A DNA stretch of 58,132 nucleotides from Desulfococcaceae bacterium. GTDB lineage: Bacteria > Desulfobacterota > Desulfobacteria > Desulfobacterales > Desulfosalsimonadaceae. Both the position numbers and the translations under genes were made by a program. Under the pieces are notes generated by a model that made no database searches, had not been told where the DNA came from, and saw only the letters and a program-made list of their open reading frames with translations. Where the stretch lies: contig JAQYVU010000016.1 of NCBI GenBank assembly GCA_030145385.1, forward strand, positions 1-58,132, written 5' to 3'. Of the stretch, positions 1-7,760 are shown one piece after another. Each line of letters begins with the position of its first letter. Within the stretch, counting starts at the first letter, position 1.

Positions 1-359
1 TCTGCAGACATGGAAGGAATTATTGTTTTTATTATTTCACTGTCCGGTCTAAGCTCAGAAGAAATTTCTCCAAGCGTTGTTTCCGGAAACAATAATATCA
101 CGCCCAGCGGATCATGCTGTTTGACGGAAGTATAATTCAGTTGTTTATTTGCACTGATAAGAACACTTTCCGAGCCATCAGCAACAACTGTATTTATGCC
201 GGTTATCATTTTTTGGGGATCTGCTTTCGCCGGTTCTGTATTCTTTTTTTCCGACATAGACGCGCAACCAACAGAAAGCAATAAAAGGATCGACAAAAAT
301 AAACTACAAATCGACCGTCCGAATTTTTTTTCCGATATCATGTGACTACAATCAAACAT
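1..359 (-). CDS. pilQ: PilQ secretin, N-terminal part (runs off the window)
   Basis: The first 119 codons of a protein are visible; the rest lies left of the window. It starts with ATG at 359, 15 bases after the pilP stop, with a GGAGAG ribosome site in between; a second in-frame ATG lies six codons on. The N-terminus is a hydrophobic signal (SLFLSILLLLSVGC) ending in a lipobox-like VGC, followed by a Ser/Lys-rich linker. The next stretch (GINTVVADGSESVLISANK...) resembles the AMIN-type domain that opens PilQ proteins. PilQ forms the outer-membrane pore of type IV pili. The identification rests mainly on position after pilMNOP plus the lipoprotein and AMIN-like start; the secretin domain itself is out of view. 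Confidence 0.8.
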   Translation of the reverse strand, partial: MFDCSHMISEKKFGRSICSLFLSILLLLSVGCASMSEKKNTEPAKADPQKMITGINTVVADGSESVLISANKQLNYTSVKQHDPLGVILLFPETTLGEISSELRPDSEIIKTIIPSMSA

Positions 360-374
360 GTTTAACTCTCCAGA

Positions 375-1121
375 TTATTGCTGAAGTTTCATTTCTCTTT
401 CACGTACAGAGATTTTTCCAAAAACGTCTAAATACTTTTCCTCAACCATTATTCGATCTTTTAATATTTTTGAAACCTGCCCGCCTTTATTGCCAATGAA
501 GGTTCCTTTATTCACAACATATCCTTTGCCGGCAACTTCCTGAACAAGAGCTTTTGTTTTTGTCGGAGTCCGTAAAACTGCGGTCAGCCTCAGCTGACTC
601 AAGTCAATTTTTTCCAAGGGAGTCCGGGGAACACGTCGCTTAAGTTTCGACTTTTCATTAGTTGCGACTTCAGGTTCAGGCTTCCGGAGAAAGGGTTCAA
701 ACGGATCAACACGTCCCTTTCTGCTGTAAAAACGTTCTTTCTTACCAATTATCGATGAAACTTCTTCTCTGATCGCAGCTTCGGATTTTTCCCCAGACAC
801 ATCATCTGCAGCCACACCACCGACTGGTGCCAGATCCGCAACGCCAATCTCCTGCCCACCGGTTGCCGGAATTTGAACCTGAGCTTCCGGTTGAGCTTCC
901 GGTTGAGTTTCCGGCACTGCAGCGATCTTTGTTTCAGCTTCTTTCACTGCAGCGTCTGGGGACACCGAATCAGAAGTTTTCATAATTTCTCCAGGCCGCA
1001 CAATCTTCACACGGTTACTCACGTATCTAACCGCCTCAGATGCATCCGCATCCTGATCATAGCCGGAAAAACAAACTCCCAAAAAAAGAATAGATATTAC
1101 ACAACAATAAATTTTATACAT
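375..1121 (-). CDS. pilP: PilP, type IV pilus assembly lipoprotein/periplasmic subunit
   Basis: 248 residues. A hydrophobic N-terminal signal (residues about 5-18) is followed by a long Pro/Glu/Ala-rich linker with a short tandem repeat (PETQPEAQPEAQ, from three near-identical nucleotide units near 886-915). The C-terminal third is a typical PilP domain: a GRVDPFEPF entry, then LEKIDLSQLRLTAVL, ALVQEVAGKGYVVNKG and a final beta strand. PilP sits in the periplasm and links the PilN/PilO inner-membrane complex to the PilQ secretin. Residue C18 is not in a perfect lipobox (LGVC), so lipidation is uncertain. Fourth gene of the pilMNOPQ operon. Confidence 0.93.
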   Translation of the reverse strand: MYKIYCCVISILFLGVCFSGYDQDADASEAVRYVSNRVKIVRPGEIMKTSDSVSPDAAVKEAETKIAAVPETQPEAQPEAQVQIPATGGQEIGVADLAPVGGVAADDVSGEKSEAAIREEVSSIIGKKERFYSRKGRVDPFEPFLRKPEPEVATNEKSKLKRRVPRTPLEKIDLSQLRLTAVLRTPTKTKALVQEVAGKGYVVNKGTFIGNKGGQVSKILKDRIMVEEKYLDVFGKISVREREMKLQQ

Positions 1122-1168
1122 AATTTATCTTCTTTATTTCTTTTTTTTTCTTTATTTTGCCTTTCACC

Positions 1169-1774
1169 TTATTTAGCTTTCTTAGGTTGGGGCTCCACAA
1201 ATTTATATGTTTCAGCAGTGCATGCTATGTTAAGGGCTGAACCTTTTCCAATTTTCATGTCGAACTTTTTAACATTGACAATTCTGGACAGTCCGGCCAG
1301 TTGATCAAAAAAAACACCCAGATCATGGTAGGAACCGGATAAATTCATTGTTACAGGCAATTCCGCATAAAATTCTTTCTTTTTTTCCGGTTCAGGTTTA
1401 AACAGCAAAAAAGTGAGACCGGAGTCTTTTCCAACCTGAGAAATACCGGTTAAAAGGGCTGGAACCTCATCGGTTAAAGGAAGGGCTTTTGCAACAACAT
1501 TAAACTTTGCCTGGGCAGCCTCCAGTTTTTTTTGAAATTTCGCATATTGCGCAGCACTTTTTTTTGTTTCTTTTAACTTCTCTTCCTGCCCAGCAATTTC
1601 TTTGTTTAATTTATTTATATCTTCATATTTCGGCATATACAAAAAATAGACAAAACCACCAACAATCAACGCAACCGACACACAGCAGATGATAATTCTC
1701 TGTATTTTTGTTAATTCACCAATTTGTTTAATCAGCGGCTCAATAGAATTTAATGAGATATCAAGTTTTTTCAT
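1169..1774 (-). CDS. pilO: PilO, inner-membrane pilus alignment protein
   Basis: 201 residues, one N-terminal membrane helix (about residues 27-47, IIICCVSVALIVGGFVYFLY), then a coiled coil (about 55-95, LNKEIAGQEEKLKETKK) and a ferredoxin-like periplasmic domain ending in an FDMKIGKG strand. Size and layout are those of PilO. It heterodimerises with PilN in the periplasm and helps set the alignment complex between motor and secretin. Located between pilN (40-bp gap) and pilP (47-bp gap) in the operon. Confidence 0.93.
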   Translation of the reverse strand: MKKLDISLNSIEPLIKQIGELTKIQRIIICCVSVALIVGGFVYFLYMPKYEDINKLNKEIAGQEEKLKETKKSAAQYAKFQKKLEAAQAKFNVVAKALPLTDEVPALLTGISQVGKDSGLTFLLFKPEPEKKKEFYAELPVTMNLSGSYHDLGVFFDQLAGLSRIVNVKKFDMKIGKGSALNIACTAETYKFVEPQPKKAK

Positions 1775-1814
1775 TCTTCTTTCGCCTTTTCTCCGCCTGG
1801 TTAGGCCCTCATAA

Positions 1815-2384
1815 CTATTTAGATGCCGGGGCTTTCTTTGTCAGTGCAGCCTTTTTGCATTTAATACTAAACTGTTTCATATTTACATTATACTTGTTTA
1901 CTTGCTTTGAGCTTGACAGAGCGACTCCCGAGAATAAACCCGATCGCTCAAGGCGAAGCATGAACACGGCAACGGTTTCATTATCCAGCGCAACACCTTG
2001 AAGCGTCAGATTTGCATCGTCAGAAATAAGCCGTGTTAACTGCATTCTTCCGGGAATGACCATTTCAGTCATTTTTGCCAGAAGCTTTGGTGGATTCTCA
2101 CGGTATTCCTTGAGCTGATTGACAATTTCAATCTGCTTATTGAGCGTCTCAAGCTTTTTCTTTATTTCTTCTACCTGCCTGGCTTTTTCTTCATAAATAG
2201 CGACTTCTTTTTTTAAATTGTCCAGGTTGTTTGACAGCCTTTCCTTTTTAGAACTCAAATGGCTATTGTAAACAACTAACACGACAAGCAAAAGGACAAA
2301 AGATAATAGGAAAATTGAAACCTGTTTGCGAATATTTTCTTTGGATCTTGCTGCCCGGTAGGGTAATAAATTGATACGTATCAT
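1815..2384 (-). CDS. pilN: PilN, inner-membrane pilus alignment protein
   Basis: 189 residues. It begins MIRINLLPYRAA, the conserved cytoplasmic PilN tail (INLLPYR) that docks into PilM. A membrane helix (about 23-41, VSIFLLSFVLLLVVLVVYN), a coiled coil (about 45-90) and a small C-terminal fold follow, with Arg/Leu-rich strands such as GRMQLTRLISDD. The start codon overlaps the end of pilM by 4 bp, so the two are translationally coupled, as fits their direct contact. Confidence 0.95.
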   Translation of the reverse strand: MIRINLLPYRAARSKENIRKQVSIFLLSFVLLLVVLVVYNSHLSSKKERLSNNLDNLKKEVAIYEEKARQVEEIKKKLETLNKQIEIVNQLKEYRENPPKLLAKMTEMVIPGRMQLTRLISDDANLTLQGVALDNETVAVFMLRLERSGLFSGVALSSSKQVNKYNVNMKQFSIKCKKAALTKKAPASK

Positions 2385-3436
2385 TTGTCGTCCACTCTTC
2401 TGATTGCAAGCCCCGTCGAAATAGCGGCCTGAGGTGCTAGCTGTTTCAGATAAACTGAATCTAATTGATCGCTGTTTATGTTAATTTTTTCAAAAGGATT
2501 TATTAGTTTAACTTCAGCAGACGACTGCATGGCCAGCAGTTCTCTGAATTCCTTAATGTTTGCAGCGCCGCCACTTAAAACAATCTGCCTGATCCGATCA
2601 TCCGGGTTGGTTGAATAGAAAAAATCAAGCGCGCGCCGGATTTCATCGCACCAGTCAGAAACGGAAGATGAAATAATTTCTTTCAGCTCCTCGGTTGACA
2701 ATTTATCCGGTTTCTCGCTGAGCATAATATTTTCAGCTTCAGTCATCGAGCAGTTCGCAATCGAAACAATTCTTTGATAAATCTGGTTACAGCCGAGAGA
2801 CACATCGCGCATAAAAACCGATATATTGTTTTTCAATATATTCACCGATGTTTTACTCGCGCCAATGTCAATCAGTGCAACATTTTCCCCCTGAGCACCA
2901 TAATTGAATTCATATATATTCTGCAGGGCAAATGCATCAATATCAATGATACATAAATTAAGGCCAGCCATATCGATCAGATTGATATAGTCGTTGACCA
3001 TATCTTTTTTCGCAGCAACCAGCAGAACATTCATCTGATTCGGGTTATGCTCGGTTTCTCCCAGAATCTGGAAATCAAGATTAACATCATTTATATCAAA
3101 AGGGATATACTGCTCCGCCTCAAAATTGATAGACTCATGAAGCTGCTCTTCCGGCATATTCTGTATCGTAATGTTCTTAACGATAACGGAATAGCCGCCA
3201 ATGGAAATCGCAACGTTATGCTGCTTGATGTTATAATTCTGGTAAAGCTGACGAATAGCATTCGCCACAGCCTGATGGTCCTTGACAACCCCTTCGTCTA
3301 TCGCACCGGGGTCAATGTCAATGGTTCCAAACTTTTTGAGAGCCCATCCTTTTTTGGTCTCCGCGACTTCCGCCACCTTAATGGAACGGGATCCAATATC
3401 CAGTCCGACAACCTCGTTTTTGGGTCCAAATAGCAT
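2381..3436 (-). CDS. pilM: PilM, actin-like cytoplasmic pilus assembly ATPase
   Basis: 351 residues from the ATG at 3436. A GTG five codons upstream (3451) is also open, but family members begin like MLFGPKNEVVGLDIG and GGAT lies at suitable distance before this ATG. Actin/FtsA-like nucleotide-binding motifs are visible: phosphate-1 GLDIGSRSIKVAEV, phosphate-2 ALIDIGASKTSVNIL and the adenosine motif IVLSGGAANIKEF. PilM binds the N-terminal tail of PilN on the cytoplasmic side and passes motor movement to the alignment complex. First gene of the operon; a sigma-54 promoter lies about 700 bp upstream, and two short inverted repeats lie at 3535-3587. Confidence 0.95.
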   Translation of the reverse strand: MLFGPKNEVVGLDIGSRSIKVAEVAETKKGWALKKFGTIDIDPGAIDEGVVKDHQAVANAIRQLYQNYNIKQHNVAISIGGYSVIVKNITIQNMPEEQLHESINFEAEQYIPFDINDVNLDFQILGETEHNPNQMNVLLVAAKKDMVNDYINLIDMAGLNLCIIDIDAFALQNIYEFNYGAQGENVALIDIGASKTSVNILKNNISVFMRDVSLGCNQIYQRIVSIANCSMTEAENIMLSEKPDKLSTEELKEIISSSVSDWCDEIRRALDFFYSTNPDDRIRQIVLSGGAANIKEFRELLAMQSSAEVKLINPFEKININSDQLDSVYLKQLAPQAAISTGLAIRRVDDK

Positions 3437-3534
3437 GATTTTACTATCCACAATAAATTGAAGTAAATTGATAACCGGTGCACAATCTCCCAGACAAATC
3501 CAAACTGGACAAACCCAAATCGTTTGGTACTGAA

Positions 3535-3587
3535 AGGAATGTTCCTAAACTATAAACTACTGAAATAAAAATTCCTGAAAAGGAATT
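3535..3587. repeat. Two short inverted repeats upstream of pilM
   Basis: A 7-bp perfect stem AATTCCT/AGGAATT around a GAAA tetraloop occupies 3570-3587. A related AGGAA-TG-TTCCT palindrome lies just left of it near 3534-3545. Both carry the same TTCCT/AGGAA half-site, so they may be paired operator sites or leader hairpins for pilM. No protein can be assigned. Confidence 0.4.
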
Positions 3588-4136
3588 GCAATAAAAAATG
3601 ATATTTTCACAGATAAAAAGATATTTTTCTTTAAGGAGATGGGCTTCTTGTTTCAAGGCACTTACCTAAACTGGCCGCAACAGAGACAGCCTTTAATTTT
3701 AAATATTAATGCCCGATAATAAGCTAAATCAAGCGGTAATCGAATTGAAAAGCAGATCTTATCGTCAACATACGTTTCTAATCCTTACGTTAAATTGTTG
3801 TTATGTCAAGGAAATTATATAAAATTTTTTTAATACCGCTCGTCTTGTGTCTTTTCCCGGATAAAAACCACCATATATTGTGCAATGATCCTATCAACTA
3901 CACTGAATTGAATTGAATAAGGGGTATAGAATTTTCTAATGTACCGTTTCAAAAATAGCCTTTTTTAGTGTAAAAATTTTTATCAAAAAAATACATGGGT
4001 GCATGCACCGGATAGTTTTTTCTGTTGTAAATGGTATTTTAATAATTTTGAGTTTCTGAGCAGCCTATCATTCCTGTTATAAATATTGTCCGGTTCAGAT
4101 TAAATCAAACTACTTTTGCGATTCGATAATATCATT

Positions 4137-4151
4137 GCAAGAGAAGTGCCA
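4137..4151 (-). promoter_or_regulatory. Sigma-54 (RpoN) promoter, -24/-12
   Basis: On the minus strand the sequence reads TGGCAC-TTCTC-TTGC followed by A. This is the full -24 (GG) and -12 (GC) signature with the required 10-bp spacing between GG and GC. Start of transcription would be near 4125, pointing towards pilM. That leaves a leader of about 690 nt, so either pilM has a long 5' region or a small unannotated transcript comes first. Sigma-54 control is common for type IV pilus genes. Confidence 0.65.
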
Positions 4152-4388
4152 ATAAGAAGGCTTTTTATTTTTTGATAAAATTTTGATGAGCAATATCAAC
4201 CTTAGCACAAAAACCAGACTACTGATTTTGAAACGACACCGCATATCAAAGATAAAATATTTTTAAAAATCAGTTTTTTATAGTTTTCAATAGACTTATT
4301 TATGACATAAAAAATATTTATTGTGATAAGCCCGGAAAAAATAAAAAAAGGCTTTAATGGGATTGTATATAAAAGAATAACTTTAAGC

Positions 4389-4410
4389 AAAGGCAAGCAT
4401 GTGCCTTTTT
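4389..4410. terminator. Possible terminator after the HD-GYP gene
   Basis: A 7-bp stem AAAGGCA/TGCCTTT with a 6-nt loop, followed by a short T run on the plus strand. It lies about 95 bp downstream of the HD-GYP stop. The stem is short and the minus-strand side lacks a clear U tail, so the call is weak. Confidence 0.35.
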
Positions 4411-4500
4411 GTGCACATTTATATAAAAAAGTATAACCTGGACAGGAAAAAATGAAGTGTTCCAGATGTGATGTTTGGGGGGTATTAATAAGACAACAAA

Positions 4501-6081
4501 CTACTCCAGCGACCGGTATACATGCTCAAACTCGCCTTCAGCCTGCAGAGATAAAAAAAGCTCCGCAATCTTGGGGTCAAATTGGATCCCCCTTCCTGAG
4601 CTGATTATTCCCAGGACTTCGCTTTTGGGCATTTCTTTTCTGTACGCCCGGCCTGACACCATGGCGTCATAGGCATCCGCGATAGAAAGAATCCTGGCCA
4701 GCAGGGGAATTTCTTCTTCCTGCAGACCATCCGGATATCCGGTGCCATCAAACCATTCATGATGATGCCGGACAATTTTTTTTTCCCGGTCCCAGAGCCC
4801 CAGCTGCCCGATAATGCTTTCCCCGATCAGCGGATGCTTCTTGATTTTTTCATACTCGGCATCCGTCAGCCGCCCGGGCTTTAAAAGGATATCATCCCGA
4901 ATACCGATTTTTCCGATGTCATGGAGACGGCCGGCAAAATCAAGCACATCAATATCTTCTGTCGAGCATCCATACGCTTTGGCAAGAATGATGGCGGTAT
5001 CCTTTACCCGGCTCGAATGCTCCTTGGTATAGACGTCCCGGGCTTCAACCGTTTTAACCAGGGCCGAAAGGGTGGAAAATAAATTTTCATAGATATTTTC
5101 ATACAAGGCGAGATTTTCAACAAGGTAAGCAGCCTGCTGAATCATAAAAGACATGTAATACAGATCTTTTTCAGTAAATGATTGTCTTTCGTTTGTGATC
5201 ACGGCAATTAAAACGCCAAAGACTTTCTCTCTTATTTTAAGAGGAATCCCCATCAGTGAACGAATCTTATCAGACAGGTCGTGATTTGTGTTCTCGGAAA
5301 TCAACAAAGGCGTTTCATCAATTGCAATTTCCTTGATCAAATCACTTAAAGCGGAATCATAAATTTTATATTTACTTTCGCCTTCAGCTTCTTCTTCAAC
5401 TGACGAATTCTCTAAATTTTCATTATTGCTTCGAACCGCGCTGGTGAGCTCAAACGGGGCATCAAACGATTCACTGACCGCATAAAAAACAGAGCAACTG
5501 GCCGGGGTAATCAACGTCGCCATTTCCGCAATATGAGCTAACACTTCCGAACCGGTATTCAAGGACATCAGCTCAGTCATAATCCGGTTTAGAACACCTA
5601 ATTCCTCGACTTTTAAAACCAGTTCGCGATTTAATTCTTCAAGCCGTCTTTTACTCTCCAGCTCTTTATTGAGTAAAAGATTTTTTATAAATAACTCCCG
5701 CTCTCTTAAAACACGCTGAAGGCAGATTGTCATCTGCTCCAGATTCACAGGCTTTACTAAAAAATCAACCACGCCGTTTTTTAATGTTTGGAGAGTGTTA
5801 TCCAGGGAAGGGTAACCGGTCATAATAACAACGGGAATGGTATTGTCATAATTCCTTAAATATTCCGCAAGCTCCAGACCGTCCATTTCGGGCATGTTGA
5901 TATCTGTAAAGCAACAGTCAATGATATGATTTGCATCTTCAATCGTCTTCACTGCCTCACGGCCATTTTTTGCCGTGAAGACCTGATATCCAAGGTTGTG
6001 AAAATGCTCGCTGGCAATCTCGAGTATTGTTTCCTCGTCATCGACAAACAATATCGTCTTTTGGGTGTCCATTTCAATCAT
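4501..6081 (-). CDS. Response regulator with GAF-like and HD-GYP domains (c-di-GMP phosphodiesterase)
   Basis: 526 residues. Receiver domain about 8-125 with D14/D15, phospho-acceptor D60 in TDINMPEMDG, T88 and K110 (VKPV). A coiled coil of about 125-170 leads to a GAF-like domain (about 175-330). The HD-GYP domain (about 340-510) has the HD pair in RLHDIGK, the HHHEWFDGTGYP motif and ADAYDAM. HD-GYP proteins with an intact motif hydrolyse cyclic di-GMP, a signal that controls motility, pili and biofilm, so the position next to pilMNOP may be meaningful. No histidine kinase is adjacent. Start at ATG 6081; another ATG three codons in is equally possible because neither has a strong ribosome site. 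Confidence 0.9.
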   Translation of the reverse strand: MIEMDTQKTILFVDDEETILEIASEHFHNLGYQVFTAKNGREAVKTIEDANHIIDCCFTDINMPEMDGLELAEYLRNYDNTIPVVIMTGYPSLDNTLQTLKNGVVDFLVKPVNLEQMTICLQRVLRERELFIKNLLLNKELESKRRLEELNRELVLKVEELGVLNRIMTELMSLNTGSEVLAHIAEMATLITPASCSVFYAVSESFDAPFELTSAVRSNNENLENSSVEEEAEGESKYKIYDSALSDLIKEIAIDETPLLISENTNHDLSDKIRSLMGIPLKIREKVFGVLIAVITNERQSFTEKDLYYMSFMIQQAAYLVENLALYENIYENLFSTLSALVKTVEARDVYTKEHSSRVKDTAIILAKAYGCSTEDIDVLDFAGRLHDIGKIGIRDDILLKPGRLTDAEYEKIKKHPLIGESIIGQLGLWDREKKIVRHHHEWFDGTGYPDGLQEEEIPLLARILSIADAYDAMVSGRAYRKEMPKSEVLGIISSGRGIQFDPKIAELFLSLQAEGEFEHVYRSLE

Positions 6082-6306
6082 TCATATAACCGTTAAAAAT
6101 TCGAATCCGCGACAAATCTCTTAAACTGCAAATACCACAGAGTTAAAATTATATTAAAAATCTAATATCCATGGTTTTTTGTCAAGTTTTAACCCGTCAC
6201 CTACCTGTATTATCTTGAAAACAAGCTCAAAGATGTTTATGTTGTTTAATATTTTTTCAACGGACTGTGTCATAAAATCACATAAATTTATAAGGAGATA
6301 AACCCC

Positions 6307-7575
6307 ATGCCGATGTCGAATGACTTCAAAAAAAGGCTTCTGCCTGCTATGGCGGACATCGTTGCGCACTTTGGGACCCCATTTCACATATACGATGAAG
6401 CCGGTATTTATGATACCGGACTTGGCTTGAAAAAAGCGTTTTCAAATATTGACGGATTTATGGAATATTATGCCGTTAAAGCGCTTCCCAATCCAAGTAT
6501 CATGGCGATTATGCACAAAATGGGATTTGGATTTGACTGCAGTTCCATTCCGGAGCTCGTATTAAGCCGCCAACAGGGAGCCACCGGCGAAAAAATTATT
6601 TTCACTTCAAATAATACCACAGATGAAGATTTCAAGGTAGCGTTTTCTGACGGCGGATGCATCTTAAACCTTGATGATACTTCACTGATTCCCAAACTCC
6701 CTGCCATCCCGGAGCTCATCTGTTTTCGTTATAATCCGGGCCCGCGCCGAACAGGCAATGACATCATTGGAAATCCGGTTGAGGCCAAATACGGGGTCAG
6801 CCATGATCAGATATTAGATGCCTACCGGCAAATGGCCGAACTGGGGAGCACCCGCTTCGGCCTGCATACCATGCTGGCTTCCAATGAACTTGCTTATTCC
6901 TATATTGTTGAAACCACCCGTATGCTTCTGAAATTAACCGAATGGCTGTCCGCAGAACTCAATATCCGATTCGAATTCATTAATATCGGCGGCGGCCTGG
7001 GGATCCCCTACCGACCGGAAGAGTCTCCCTTAGACCTGACACAAATGAGCAGGGAAATAATTGAGCTGTTTGATACCTACCAGTCAGACAATGGGTATGC
7101 TCCGAAACTCTTCATGGAAAGCGGCCGCTATATGACAGGGCCCCACGGCGTACTGGTCACAAAGGCGATTAACCACAAAAATATTTACCGCAAGTATATT
7201 GGCGTCGATGCATGCATGTCCGCATTGATGCGGCCCGGAATGTACGGCGCCTATCATCATATAGATGTTTTCGGCAAAGACCCGGCAAAGCTTTCGACCG
7301 AAAAAGTTGATGTTGTGGGATCTCTTTGTGAAAACATTGACAAATTCGCCGTTGAACGGGAACTCCCGGTAATTGATACCGATGATATCCTCATTATTCA
7401 GGACACCGGCGCCCATGGCCATGCCATGGGGTTTAACTATAATGCAAAGCTGCGCCCCAAGGAACTGCTGCTTCGACAAAACGGCTCGGTGGAACTGATC
7501 AGAAGAGAAGAAACCATGGCAGACTATTTTTCCACGTTAAACTTTGAAAAAAATGTTTTAAACATTAAAGCTTAA
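6307..7575 (+). CDS. lysA: Diaminopimelate decarboxylase-like (fold III PLP decarboxylase)
   Basis: 422 residues, the usual length for LysA. PLP lysine K58 lies in YYAVKA; the phosphate loop reads FINIGGGLGIPY; the active-site cysteine/glutamate region reads GSLCENIDKFA (GP-IC-ES-D in standard LysA); the end has GAHGHAMGFNYN. Decarboxylation of meso-diaminopimelate gives lysine. A dapL gene later in the window (49730) supplies diaminopimelate by the aminotransferase route, which supports this substrate. The CENID variant and the RTGND stretch differ from textbook LysA, so a related decarboxylase (for example carboxynorspermidine decarboxylase) is not excluded. AAGGAGAT precedes the ATG. Single gene, ended by the terminator at 7654-7694. 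Confidence 0.78.
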   Translation: MPMSNDFKKRLLPAMADIVAHFGTPFHIYDEAGIYDTGLGLKKAFSNIDGFMEYYAVKALPNPSIMAIMHKMGFGFDCSSIPELVLSRQQGATGEKIIFTSNNTTDEDFKVAFSDGGCILNLDDTSLIPKLPAIPELICFRYNPGPRRTGNDIIGNPVEAKYGVSHDQILDAYRQMAELGSTRFGLHTMLASNELAYSYIVETTRMLLKLTEWLSAELNIRFEFINIGGGLGIPYRPEESPLDLTQMSREIIELFDTYQSDNGYAPKLFMESGRYMTGPHGVLVTKAINHKNIYRKYIGVDACMSALMRPGMYGAYHHIDVFGKDPAKLSTEKVDVVGSLCENIDKFAVERELPVIDTDDILIIQDTGAHGHAMGFNYNAKLRPKELLLRQNGSVELIRREETMADYFSTLNFEKNVLNIKA

Positions 7576-7653
7576 TTTCCGTGACCAGGCATGCAATGCA
7601 AACCAAAAACGGAAATAGACATTGGACTTCTTGCGAAGCCGTCCGAAAAATAA

Positions 7654-7694
7654 AAAACGGCGAGGTCCTTACTAAATAAAGACCCCGCCGTTTT
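7654..7694. terminator. Bidirectional intrinsic terminator between lysA-like and PEPCK-like genes
   Basis: Stem AAAACGGCG-a-GGTC / GACC-c-CGCCGTTTT with a 13-nt loop and T/A runs on both sides. It lies between two convergent genes and can serve both. Confidence 0.85.
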
Positions 7695-7760
7695 CAGATT
7701 CCATATTACAAAAAAACTGCGCATTAATCCCGACGCGCCAAAAACATATCTGCCAAAATA

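Larger units (their letters stand above)
3437..4500. other. Long AT-rich intergenic region upstream of pilM
   Basis: About 1.06 kb without a convincing gene; the few open frames are AT-rich, lack ribosome sites and resemble nothing. It holds the two inverted repeats near pilM, a 12-bp perfect palindrome GGTGCATGCACC at 3998-4009, a sigma-54 promoter at 4137-4151 and a terminator-like hairpin at 4389-4408. A regulatory or noncoding RNA between 4125 and 3440 is possible. Confidence 0.5.

Noticed and set aside
3444-3656. 70-codon minus-strand frame before pilM
   Set aside because: Runs into the pilM start, AT-rich composition, no family features; more likely part of the leader.
4202-4396. 64-codon minus-strand frame in the pilM-HD-GYP gap
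   Set aside because: Phe/Ile/Lys-rich chance frame in very AT-rich DNA without a ribosome site.
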